Shown: piece after piece, positions 8,221 to 15,839 of the stretch
Numbering within the stretch: the stretch's first letter is position 1
How the letters are laid out: each line of letters begins with the position of its first letter
Source: Streptomyces albus subsp. albus
Lineage (GTDB): Bacteria > Actinomycetota > Actinomycetes > Streptomycetales > Streptomycetaceae
Length of the DNA stretch: 64,000 nucleotides
Assembly (NCBI RefSeq): GCF_000725885.1
Contig: NZ_JODR01000031.1
Coordinates: 12,404-76,403, forward strand
Direction: 5' to 3'
Made by a program: the position numbers and the translations under genes
The notes under the pieces: model-generated
The model's input: the letters and a program-made list of their open reading frames with translations, nothing else
Told to the model about the DNA's origin: nothing
Database searches by the model: none

Positions 8221-9087
8221 GTGGAGATCGGAGTGGGCCTGCCCACCACCGTGCCCGACACCGACGGACCCCGCCTGCTCGACTGGGCACGGCGTGCCGA
8301 GACGTACGGCTTCTCCAGCCTCGGCGTGCTCGACCGGCTCGTGTACGACAGCTACGAACCCCTCACGGCGCTCACCGCCGCAGCCGCCGTCACCACCCGG
8401 ATCCGGCTGGCGACCACCGTCCTGCTGGCCGCCTACCGGCCCGGGCCCGCCCTGCTCGCCAAGCAGCTGGCCACCCTCCACGAGCTGTCCGGCGGGCGGC
8501 TCGTCGTCGGTGTGGCGGCCGGCGGGCGCGAGGACGACTTCCGGGCGACCGCCACCGGCTACCACGACCGGGGCCGCCGCCTCGACGAGACCCTCGGCGA
8601 ACTCCGCGCCGTCTGGGACGGCAAACGGACCGCGACCGGCGTCACCGGCATCGGGCCCCGGCCCGCCGGCAGGGGGCCGCAGATCATCGTCGGCGGCCAC
8701 ACCCCCGCGGCGATGCGGCGGGCCGCGCGGCACGCCGACGGCTGGATCGCCGGCGGCAGCTCCGCCACCGGGTACGCGGACCTCGCGGGGCGGGCCCGCG
8801 CCGCGTGGCGGGATGCCGGGCGCGGCGGTGAGCCGCGGCTCGTCGCGCTGCTGTACGCCTCCCTGGGGGAGGGGGCGCGGGAGCGGGCGGAGCGTTATCT
8901 GCGCGCGTACTACGCCTTCATCGGGCCGAAGGCCGAGATGGCGGCGAAGGCGGTCCTCACCGACGAGGGAGCCCTGCGGGAGACCGTCGCCGCGTACGAG
9001 GCGGCCGGATGCGACGAGTTGCTGGTCTTCCCCTGCGGCGCGGCCCCCCGCGAGCTGGACCTGCTGGCGGCGGCCACCCTCTCCTGA
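8221..9087 (+). CDS. LLM-class flavin- or F420-dependent oxidoreductase
   Basis: 288 residues from the GTG at 8221, two bases after the methyltransferase stop and preceded by GGGGGAG. The TIM-barrel luciferase-like fold is recognisable from the VEIGVGLPT first strand, the RIRLATTVLLAAYRPG stretch, GGRLVVGVAAGG and the late IIVGGHTPAAMRRAARHADGW block. Members are FMNH2-dependent monooxygenases or F420-dependent reductases/dehydrogenases; sequence alone does not separate these. It is the last gene of the halogenase operon and is followed at once by an intrinsic terminator, so an oxidation or reduction step in the same pathway is likely. Confidence 0.88.
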   Translation: MEIGVGLPTTVPDTDGPRLLDWARRAETYGFSSLGVLDRLVYDSYEPLTALTAAAAVTTRIRLATTVLLAAYRPGPALLAKQLATLHELSGGRLVVGVAAGGREDDFRATATGYHDRGRRLDETLGELRAVWDGKRTATGVTGIGPRPAGRGPQIIVGGHTPAAMRRAARHADGWIAGGSSATGYADLAGRARAAWRDAGRGGEPRLVALLYASLGEGARERAERYLRAYYAFIGPKAEMAAKAVLTDEGALRETVAAYEAAGCDELLVFPCGAAPRELDLLAAATLS

Positions 9088-9096
9088 TCCCCGCCG

Positions 9097-9129
9097 AAGG
9101 CCCGCCCTTCCCCCGGGAGGGCGGGCCTT
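9097..9129 (+). terminator. Intrinsic terminator after halogenase operon
   Basis: A 12-bp GC stem (9097-9108 with 9118-9129) whose loop can pair further (CCC/GGG), followed by TTTCC. It lies ten bases after the luciferase-like stop codon. Confidence 0.85.
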
Positions 9130-9190
9130 TCCGTGTGCTCGGGGCGCTGTCCCAGGAGTACGGGCCCTGCCCCTGACCCCGCACGCAGTC

Positions 9191-9226
9191 GGCCGCCGCC
9201 CTCCGGAGAAGGGGAGGACGGCGGCC
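9191..9226 (-). terminator. Hairpin downstream of antiporter gene
   Basis: A 14-bp stem with one mismatch (9191-9204 with 9213-9226) lies about 70 bases beyond the antiporter stop on the minus strand. It is a likely terminator for that gene; with the element at 9097 it separates the two convergent units. Confidence 0.6.
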
Positions 9227-9295
9227 GGCGGGCTGTGCGGTCGGGGCGGGCGGTGAACGCCGGGCGGCAAAGGCCGGGCGGCAAGGGCCCGGTGG

Positions 9296-10597
9296 TCAGG
9301 GTTTCGTCGCCGGGGTCTTCCGGGGGGCGGGGGAGGGCAGGGCGTACTCGAAGTCGCCGAGCGCGGTGACGCCGCCGTCACGCCGGCCGAGGAGATGGAG
9401 CAGCGGCCCGGCCATGGCGGTGGTCACCAGGGCCATGACCACCATCAGTCCGTACAGTTCGCCGCCGATCACGTGCAGTTGGAGTCCGACGGTCAGGATG
9501 ACGATCTCGGTGAGCCCTCGGGTGTTCATGAGGGTGGCCAGCACCCCGCTCTGCGCCGGGGGCACCCGGTTGACGCGGGCCGCCACGTAGGCTCCGGCGA
9601 ACTTCCCGGTCACGGCGGTCAGCAGGATGAGCCCGAGTTCGCCCAGCCCGCGGCTGCCGAGCCGGGAGAGATCGACCTGGAGCCCGGCGACGACGAAGAA
9701 GGCGGGCAGCAACAGCAGCCGGGTGACGTATTCGAGGCGGTCGGTGATCTGGGGCCGCAGCCCGCGGAAGGTGTCGCGGGGCATGACGGCGCCGAACAGG
9801 AAGGCGCCGAAGACGAAGTGCGCGCCCATCCATTCGGTGGCGAGGCTGGAGAGCAGCAGCCCGCCGATGACGACGATGAGCTGGTCGGCGGTGACGTGTT
9901 CGCGGGCCCAGCCCTGCCAGCCGGTCGCGTCGCGGCGGCCGTCGAACAGCCGGCGCAGCAGGGGCCGGACGACCAGCAGCATGAGGGCCAGGTAGACGGG
10001 GGCCAGCAGCATCCGCCACTGGCCGCCCCCGCCGGCGACGGTGACGACGACGGCGAGCAGGGACCAGGCCAGGATGTCGTCGAGGGCGGCGCCGGCCAGG
10101 GCGATGCCGCCGACACGGGTGCGGCCCAGTCCGGTGTCGGCGAGGATGCGCGCCAGCACGGGGAACGCGGTGACGGCCATGGCGGCGCCGAGGAAGAGCA
10201 CGAACGCGGCGCGGCTGCCGGTGGCGTGGCGGTCGGCGAGGTGGAGGGCGAGCAGCCCGCCCAGCAGGAGGGGCAGCAGGACCGAGCACAGGGACACGCT
10301 GGCGGCGACGCGTCCTTGGCCGCGCAGCCTGCTCAGGTCGAGTTCGTAGCCGATGACGAACATGAACAGCACGAGGCCGAGGTTGGCGAGCGCGGTGAGC
10401 ATGGGCCGCACATCGGTGGGGAAGAGGTGGTCGGCGAGCGCGCCGCCGAAGAGGGTGGGGCCGACGAGGAGCCCGGCCAGCAGCTCGCCGACGACGGGTG
10501 GCTGGCCCAGTCTGCGGGCGGCGGCGCCCAGGAGCCGGCTGAGCGCCAGGATGGCGGCCAGCCCGAGGAAGAAGGACTGTATCTGTTCCTGCGTCAT
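9296..10597 (-). CDS. Cation/proton antiporter, CPA2 (Kef/NapA-like) membrane domain
   Basis: 433 residues starting at the ATG at 10597. About 12 hydrophobic segments are visible. The conserved features of CPA2 antiporters are present: PPVVGELLAGLLVGP near the start, ALDDILAW in the middle (an Asp-Asp-type ion site) and GVLATLMNTRGLTEIVIL near the end. There is no C-terminal TrkA-N regulatory domain. It should exchange Na+ or K+ for protons. Antiporters of this kind are frequent in aromatic polyketide clusters, where they may support self-resistance or export. It is transcribed with, and downstream of, the small gene at 10719-11258. Confidence 0.9.
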   Translation of the reverse strand: MTQEQIQSFFLGLAAILALSRLLGAAARRLGQPPVVGELLAGLLVGPTLFGGALADHLFPTDVRPMLTALANLGLVLFMFVIGYELDLSRLRGQGRVAASVSLCSVLLPLLLGGLLALHLADRHATGSRAAFVLFLGAAMAVTAFPVLARILADTGLGRTRVGGIALAGAALDDILAWSLLAVVVTVAGGGGQWRMLLAPVYLALMLLVVRPLLRRLFDGRRDATGWQGWAREHVTADQLIVVIGGLLLSSLATEWMGAHFVFGAFLFGAVMPRDTFRGLRPQITDRLEYVTRLLLLPAFFVVAGLQVDLSRLGSRGLGELGLILLTAVTGKFAGAYVAARVNRVPPAQSGVLATLMNTRGLTEIVILTVGLQLHVIGGELYGLMVVMALVTTAMAGPLLHLLGRRDGGVTALGDFEYALPSPAPRKTPATKP

Positions 10598-10718
10598 ATG
10601 AGTGCGCCCCCTGCGCCGTTCGGGCCGCTCGGGCCCTCGGACCTGGTCGCCGGGACCGGGCATGGTCCGGCGATGGTCCGGGACGGTAAGGGGGCGCGCT
10701 CGAAGGTCTGCCGAGGTG

Positions 10719-11258
10719 TCAGCGGGACCGGCTCGCGGACGGCTCGGGCGGGTGGACGGCCGCGGGGTCGGGCAGCACGGGTGTGGTGCCCCGGCGGTGC
10801 GCGGTGCGGCAGTCGTCGAGGAATTCGCGGCTGAAGAGGGCGCTCAGGGTGGCGACGCCGCCGCGTGCGACGCGGATCTCGCCGCGCTGGAGGGTGCCGG
10901 AGAGCCGGATGACGCGGCCGTGGTGCGGCACGTGCCGTTCGCGGTCCTTGACGGTGCAGCGTCCGACGAGGGCCAGTTCGCGTTCGTCGAGGACGGCGTC
11001 CTCGGGGAGCAGGAGCTTGAGCATGCTGCGTTCGCAGTGCAGCCGCAGTTCGAGATCGCCCTCGGGCAGCTGGGGGGAGCGCAGGTCGAGGTGGACGCAG
11101 GAGCGGCGGGCGCGGACGTCGATGAGGCGGGCCCGGGTCCAGTGGCCGAGCCGTTTGACGTTGGTGTAGAAGGCTTCGACCTGCTCGGGGGCGGTCCCGC
11201 CGGTGGTTTCTGTGGTCTCGGTGGTGCCGGTGGGGTGTTCGGTGTGCTGGTTGCTCAT
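10719..11258 (-). CDS. Hypothetical protein, probably cytoplasmic beta-rich
   Basis: 179 residues from the ATG at 11258. I do not recognise a family. The first 25 residues are threonine/glutamate-rich and disordered-looking. The middle alternates short beta-like strands with charged turns (SCVHLDLRSPQLPEGDLELRL and similar; quoted in part: SCVHLDLRSPQLPEGDLEL). The C-terminus is basic and proline-rich. No signal peptide or membrane segment is seen. It lies 121 bases upstream of the antiporter on the same strand and is divergent from the MarR regulator, so it is probably the first gene of a MarR-controlled unit. Confidence 0.72.
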   Translation of the reverse strand: MSNQHTEHPTGTTETTETTGGTAPEQVEAFYTNVKRLGHWTRARLIDVRARRSCVHLDLRSPQLPEGDLELRLHCERSMLKLLLPEDAVLDERELALVGRCTVKDRERHVPHHGRVIRLSGTLQRGEIRVARGGVATLSALFSREFLDDCRTAHRRGTTPVLPDPAAVHPPEPSASRSR

Positions 11259-11322
11259 CGCAGTGTTCCTTCCGGGAACCCGGGCAACAACCCGATGTGG
11301 ACATGCCGTGGCCACCGGTTAT

Positions 11323-11382
11323 CTTGATTACCAAGCTAACCGGACAGCTTTGTTTTGAGAGTCGAGATACTTGTATGTCAAG
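11323..11382. promoter_or_regulatory. Two CTTG-N5-CAAG palindromes, probable MarR operators
   Basis: CTTGATTACCAAG at 11323-11335 and CTTGTATGTCAAG at 11370-11382 share identical half sites and spacer length, and start 47 bp apart. The second spans the MarR start codon at 11375. MarR-family regulators typically bind such short inverted repeats between divergent genes, so autoregulation and control of the 11258/10597 unit are likely. Confidence 0.7.
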
Positions 11383-11878
11383 CGAAACTCCCTCCATCGC
11401 GCACGACGGCCGGCACTCCAAGGAGGCCGAGCTGCGCCGGCAGCTCGGTGCGGAGGTCCGCGCCCTCCAGAGCGCGACCGACGCGGTGGACGCGGCCACC
11501 GCCGAACGCCTCGGCATCAACCGCACCGACCTGCACTGCCTCGACGTCCTCACCCAACGCGACAGCGCCGCCCCCAGTGAACTGGCGGCGGCGCTGGGAC
11601 TGACCACGGGCAGCGTCACGGCGATGCTCGACCGGCTGGCCCGGCTCGGCTACCTCACCCGCGAACCGGACCCGCAGGACCGGCGGAAGTCCGTGGTGCG
11701 GGCCACGGAGGAGACACGGCGCGGCGCTGCCGACCTCTACGGCCCGCTCGCCGAGGAGGGTGCCGCCCTCATGGCGCGCTACTCCCTCCCCGAGCTGGAA
11801 CTCCTCGTCGACTTCCTGCGCCGCAACCGCGAACTCCAGGAACGGCACGCCGAACGGCTCCGCGAGCGGGCCGGCTGA
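11375..11878 (+). CDS. MarR-family transcriptional regulator
   Basis: 167 residues. The winged-helix core is clear: NRTDLHCLDVLTQ, SELAAALGLTTGSVTAMLDRL as recognition region (quoted in part: ELAAALGLTTGSVTAMLDRL) and the wing REPDPQDRRKSVV. Long helices on both sides form the dimer. The ATG at 11375 has no Shine-Dalgarno sequence and is only three bases past a GATACT hexamer, so the mRNA may be leaderless. MarR proteins usually respond to phenolic ligands, fitting a role in sensing the pathway product and controlling the neighbouring hypothetical gene and antiporter. Confidence 0.93.
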   Translation: MSSETPSIAHDGRHSKEAELRRQLGAEVRALQSATDAVDAATAERLGINRTDLHCLDVLTQRDSAAPSELAAALGLTTGSVTAMLDRLARLGYLTREPDPQDRRKSVVRATEETRRGAADLYGPLAEEGAALMARYSLPELELLVDFLRRNRELQERHAERLRERAG

Positions 11879-11901
11879 CCCCGATCGCGGTGCGCCGGGC
11901 C

Positions 11902-12927
11902 TCAGCCCGGCTTGTGGGCGACGACCAGGGTGACGTCGTGCCCCAGGGCGTGGTGCTCGACGCGGGCGAACCCCGCGTCGAGCATCCAGCCGGTGCACTG
12001 CGCGAGCGTGTAGCCCTTCCCGTGCGGGGTCATCAGCTGGAGGTTGAGGCTGCGCAGCAGATTCCGCAGATAACTCTCGTCCTCCGGCACGATGACCGGG
12101 TCCCACACCAGGAAGGCCCCGCCGGGCCGCACCCCGGCGAAGGCGTTCGCCACCAGCCGTGCCCGCTGGTCGTCGTTCCAGTCGACCAGCGCGTGCCCGA
12201 GCATCAGCACATCGGCCTCGGGCAGCGGCCCGGCGAAGAAGTCGCCGCCGCGGAAGCCGAGCCGGCCGCTCATGCCCAGTGAGGCCACGTGCGCCGTGAA
12301 GTCGGCCTCCAGCTGCGGCAGGTCGAACACCTCGGCCCGCAGGTGCGGATGGGCGGCCACGACACCGGCCAGGACGTTGCCCCGGCAGCCGCCGAGTTCC
12401 AGCACGGATTCGTACGAGGCCCAGTCGAAGACCTCGGTCAGGGCCGGGATCAGCGGCCGGCTGGCGTCCTCCGCCATCCGCACCAGACCGTCCTTCTTCT
12501 CCTCGCTCTCGTACAGCTGGTCGAACATGTCGTCGCCGGAGTAGGTCGCCGCCTGCGGGGCGCCCGTCCGCAGGCCCTCCGCCAGCCGCTCCCACGCCGG
12601 GTACATCACCCGGTCGGCCAGGTGCAGGAAGCCGCTCAGCGACGCCGGGTCGCCCGGCACCAGCAGTCGGCCGGAGACGGCGCTGTTGGCCCAGGCGCCC
12701 TGCGGGGTGCGCTCCAGGAAGCCGAGTTCGGCGAGGGCGGCCAGGAAGTGGTCGCAGCCGCGCGGGTGCAGCCCCAGCTTCTCCCGCAGCCGCTCCTCGG
12801 GCAGCGGCCCCGCGGCCAGCGCGGCGAACAGTCCCAGTTCGGTGCCCGCCAGCACCAGCTTCGCCGGCTGGAAGGCCATGGCCTGGCCGAGCACCTGCCC
12901 GGCCCGGGCCGTCACGGTCTCACTCAT
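11902..12927 (-). CDS. SAM-dependent O-methyltransferase (paralogue 2)
   Basis: 341 residues, the same dimerisation plus Rossmann architecture as the other two methyltransferases. The SAM motif is LELGGCRGN, with cysteine where the others have alanine, and the YPAWERLAEGLRTG block is conserved. It is the most divergent of the three and probably acts on another position. It lies 15 bases after the flavoprotein gene at 12943-14556 on the same strand, forming a hydroxylase-methyltransferase pair. This arrangement suggests that a hydroxyl introduced by the first enzyme is methylated by the second, which is inference. Confidence 0.9.
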   Translation of the reverse strand: MSETVTARAGQVLGQAMAFQPAKLVLAGTELGLFAALAAGPLPEERLREKLGLHPRGCDHFLAALAELGFLERTPQGAWANSAVSGRLLVPGDPASLSGFLHLADRVMYPAWERLAEGLRTGAPQAATYSGDDMFDQLYESEEKKDGLVRMAEDASRPLIPALTEVFDWASYESVLELGGCRGNVLAGVVAAHPHLRAEVFDLPQLEADFTAHVASLGMSGRLGFRGGDFFAGPLPEADVLMLGHALVDWNDDQRARLVANAFAGVRPGGAFLVWDPVIVPEDESYLRNLLRSLNLQLMTPHGKGYTLAQCTGWMLDAGFARVEHHALGHDVTLVVAHKPG

Positions 12928-12942
12928 GCGCCCACCCCGCCG

Positions 12943-14556
12943 TCACGGCGCGACCGCCGCGGCCCGCGCCACCACGTCCGCCAGCACCGCGTCCGGATCG
13001 GCCACCGAGCCGGGCCCGTCCGCCGAGCGCCACGAGACGAACGCGTCCGGCCGCACCAGCACGGCGCCGCCCTCGCCCAGGCCGTACGCCTCGGCCCAGT
13101 CCCGGTCCACGGGCCGCAGTTCCTCGTGCGGGCCGACGGCGTGGCTGCGCAGCGGGACACCCAGCCGCTCGGCGGCCTTGACCGCTGCCTTCGCCCACGC
13201 CTCGCCGCCGGGGCCGTGCAGCAGCACGAAGTCGTCCCAGAACAGGTCGATGGTCGACAGCTCCTCCTCTCCGCGCCGCAGCCACACGTGCGGGGCACGG
13301 GTGCCCGGCTCGCCGGTCAGCTTCAGATCGGGCGTGAGGACCTTCGAGGCGGGGGCGCCGACCACGGACGAGGAACGGTAGCGGTAGCCGAGCGTGATGA
13401 TCACGTCGTCGACGAAGTCGGCACGGTCCTGCTCGGTGGCGTACCCGTGCCGGATGCGGTTGCGCACCAGGGCCTGCTCGGACATGGCGGTGCCCAGCGG
13501 GCGGCGCTCCGCGTCGTAGGTGTCCAGCAGCGCGTCGCTGCCCCAGCCGTGGTGCACGGCCGCCAGCTTCCAGGACAGGTTGTGAGCGTCGTGGATGCCG
13601 GTGTTGGCGCCGAACCCGCCCGCGGGCGGGTGGACGTGCGCGGCGTCACCGGCCAGGAAGACCCGGCCCACCCGGAACGTCTCGGAGACCAGCTGGGCGC
13701 CCTGCCAGGGCACCTTGGCCGTGATCTCGACGTCGATGTCCTTGCCCGCGGCGCGGCGGACGATCTCCACACAGCGCTCGTCGGTGTAGTCCTCCGCCTT
13801 CTCGCCCTTCTCCGGGTAGTAGATGGGCGCGGCCAGCCACGGGTCGCAGCCGTGCAGCCGGGACAGGCCCATCAGGGAGCCGCCGACCGAGGCGTAGCAC
13901 AGGATGAACTTGCGGTCCCCCAGGAGCTTTTCCAGCTCGGGCGCCCGGAAGTAGATGCTCAGCGCGTTGAAGACGGTGCCGCGCCCGACCCGCTCCACGC
14001 CCAGGGCGCGGCGGACACGGCTGCCCGCGCCGTCGGCCCCCACCAGGTAGTCGGCGCGGATCGTCAGCCGCCTGCCGGTCGCCGACTCCTCGGCGACGGC
14101 CGTCACCCCCTCCTCGTCCGCCGCGAAGGAGACCAGCTTCGTGTTGAACCGGATGTCGGCCCCGTACTCCCGGGCCTTGGCGACCAGCACCTTCTCGTAG
14201 CGGTCCTGGCCGCAGCCCATCACCCGCTCCGGGCTGACCGTGGGGCCGTCCAGCGACGGGGACTCCAGCAGCTCGGCGTTGTCGATGTCGGAGAAGGTGT
14301 CGACCTTGATGATCCCGCCCTCGAAGTAGGCGTGCGAGTTGCCCTTCTCCAGCGCGCGGATCTCCTTCCCCAGGCCCGCGGCGCGGAACAGCTCCATGGT
14401 GCGGGCCTGGAGGCCCGGGGCGCGGGGGAGCATGGAAGTGCTGTCCCGCTTCTCCAGCAGCATGGTGGCCACGCCTCGCCGGCCGCTGAACAGTGCGGTG
14501 GACAGTCCGACGGGACCACCACCGACGATCAGCACCGGGATCTTCACGTCATACAT
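12943..14556 (-). CDS. FAD-dependent aromatic polyketide hydroxylase (long form)
   Basis: 537 residues from the ATG at 14556, behind an AGAGGGGAC site. N-terminal FAD motif VGGGPVGL near residue 11, central GADGAGSRVRRALG, and the second FAD motif GDAAHVHPPAGGFGANTG. The C-terminal 120 residues match the thioredoxin-like extension typical of RdmE/PgaE/OxyS-type hydroxylases acting on polycyclic polyketides. The reaction could be ring hydroxylation, epoxidation or Baeyer-Villiger oxidation; these are not separable by eye. It is followed by methyltransferase paralogue 2 and is divergent from a second methyltransferase-hydroxylase pair. Confidence 0.93.
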   Translation of the reverse strand: MYDVKIPVLIVGGGPVGLSTALFSGRRGVATMLLEKRDSTSMLPRAPGLQARTMELFRAAGLGKEIRALEKGNSHAYFEGGIIKVDTFSDIDNAELLESPSLDGPTVSPERVMGCGQDRYEKVLVAKAREYGADIRFNTKLVSFAADEEGVTAVAEESATGRRLTIRADYLVGADGAGSRVRRALGVERVGRGTVFNALSIYFRAPELEKLLGDRKFILCYASVGGSLMGLSRLHGCDPWLAAPIYYPEKGEKAEDYTDERCVEIVRRAAGKDIDVEITAKVPWQGAQLVSETFRVGRVFLAGDAAHVHPPAGGFGANTGIHDAHNLSWKLAAVHHGWGSDALLDTYDAERRPLGTAMSEQALVRNRIRHGYATEQDRADFVDDVIITLGYRYRSSSVVGAPASKVLTPDLKLTGEPGTRAPHVWLRRGEEELSTIDLFWDDFVLLHGPGGEAWAKAAVKAAERLGVPLRSHAVGPHEELRPVDRDWAEAYGLGEGGAVLVRPDAFVSWRSADGPGSVADPDAVLADVVARAAAVAP

Positions 14557-14782
14557 GCATGTCCCCTCTGAACGGCTGGACTTGGCCGGAATCGGCACCC
14601 CAGAGAAGTAGACGCGGCGGCTAGAGGGCCGGTGGAGACGCACCGGGGGGCGAGCGGCCCCGCCGCCCGGCGGCCCGCGTGCCGTCCCCACCGCTGTTCG
14701 AGGAGCGCTCAACCCGCCGGTGTGACTCTCCCGTGGCGGCCCTGGCGCCAGGCCATGTGCCGTTTCGGAAGGAGTCTCGCGC

Positions 14783-15796
14783 ATGACGCACACCAGCCTG
14801 GATGTCAGCACCCCGGCCGGAATCATCCGGCTGAGCAACGCCTTCTGCGACGCGAAGGCGCTGCTGACCGCGGTCGAACTGGGACTGTTCACCACCCTCG
14901 CCGAGAAGGGTCCCTCGACCCAGGAGGAGATCCGCCAGGAACTGGGCCTGCACGGCCGCGGGCTGAGCGACTGGCTGCACCTGCTGGCCGCGCTGGGGCT
15001 GCTCACCCGCCAGGACGGCAGGTTCGGCAACGCGGAGGGCGCCGGCACCTATCTGGTGCGCGGCAGCGAGCAGTACGTGGGCGGCTTCCTGGAGCGCTCC
15101 AACCGCAACCTCTACCCGGCCTGGGGCCGGCTCACCGAGGCGCTGCGCACCGGCGAACAGCAGTCCGGCAGCGACTTCGAGGAGGTCACCAAGAACCCGC
15201 ACATCCTGCGGCAGTTCGTCAACATGATGGACGCCCTCACCCACGTGGTGGGACCCGAACTGGTCGAGAAGTTCGACTGGAGCGGCCACAGCTCCGTACT
15301 GGACGTGGGCGGGGCCCGCGGCAACCTGTGCTCCATCATCGTCAAGGCGCAGCCCCACCTGAGCGGCCACGTCTTCGACCTGCCGCCCATGGAGCCGCTC
15401 TTCGACGAGAAGGTTGCCGCCTACGGGCTGACCGGCAAGGTCACCTTCCACGGCGGCAGCTTCTTCACCGACCCGCTGCCCCGCGCCGACGTCGTCACCC
15501 TCGGCCACGTGCTGCACGACTGGGACGAGCAGCAGCGCGGCGAGCTGGTCGCCAAGGCGTACGACGCCGTCAACCCGGGCGGGGCGCTGCTCGTCTACGA
15601 CCGGATGCTGGACGACACCCCCGACCACGTGGAGAACCTCGTCATCAGCCTCGACATGCTGCTGGTCACCGACGGCGGTTCCGAGTACCCGGTCTCGGAG
15701 GTCGTCGCGCACGCCGGGCGCGCCGGGTTCGCCTCCACCGAGACGCTGCCGCTGAGCGACTACGACACGCTCGTGATCTGCCGCAAGGCCGCCTGA
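14783..15796 (+). CDS. SAM-dependent O-methyltransferase (paralogue 3)
   Basis: 337 residues; the same family and very similar to the enzyme at 7181-8218, sharing YPAWGRLTEALRTG, DVGGARGNL and FHGGSFFTDPLPRADV-like blocks. The SAM site DVGGARGN is near residue 174, and GHVLHDWDEQQ marks the usual region around the catalytic histidine; paralogue 1 instead has GHVLADFSRDE, lacking that histidine. It is followed after 43 bases by a long flavoprotein hydroxylase and diverges from the mirrored pair on its left across 226 bases. Confidence 0.92.
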   Translation: MTHTSLDVSTPAGIIRLSNAFCDAKALLTAVELGLFTTLAEKGPSTQEEIRQELGLHGRGLSDWLHLLAALGLLTRQDGRFGNAEGAGTYLVRGSEQYVGGFLERSNRNLYPAWGRLTEALRTGEQQSGSDFEEVTKNPHILRQFVNMMDALTHVVGPELVEKFDWSGHSSVLDVGGARGNLCSIIVKAQPHLSGHVFDLPPMEPLFDEKVAAYGLTGKVTFHGGSFFTDPLPRADVVTLGHVLHDWDEQQRGELVAKAYDAVNPGGALLVYDRMLDDTPDHVENLVISLDMLLVTDGGSEYPVSEVVAHAGRAGFASTETLPLSDYDTLVICRKAA

Positions 15797-15839
15797 GCGG
15801 GCCGCCCGAGCCGCCCCGACACGGAGGAGTCCCCATTCC

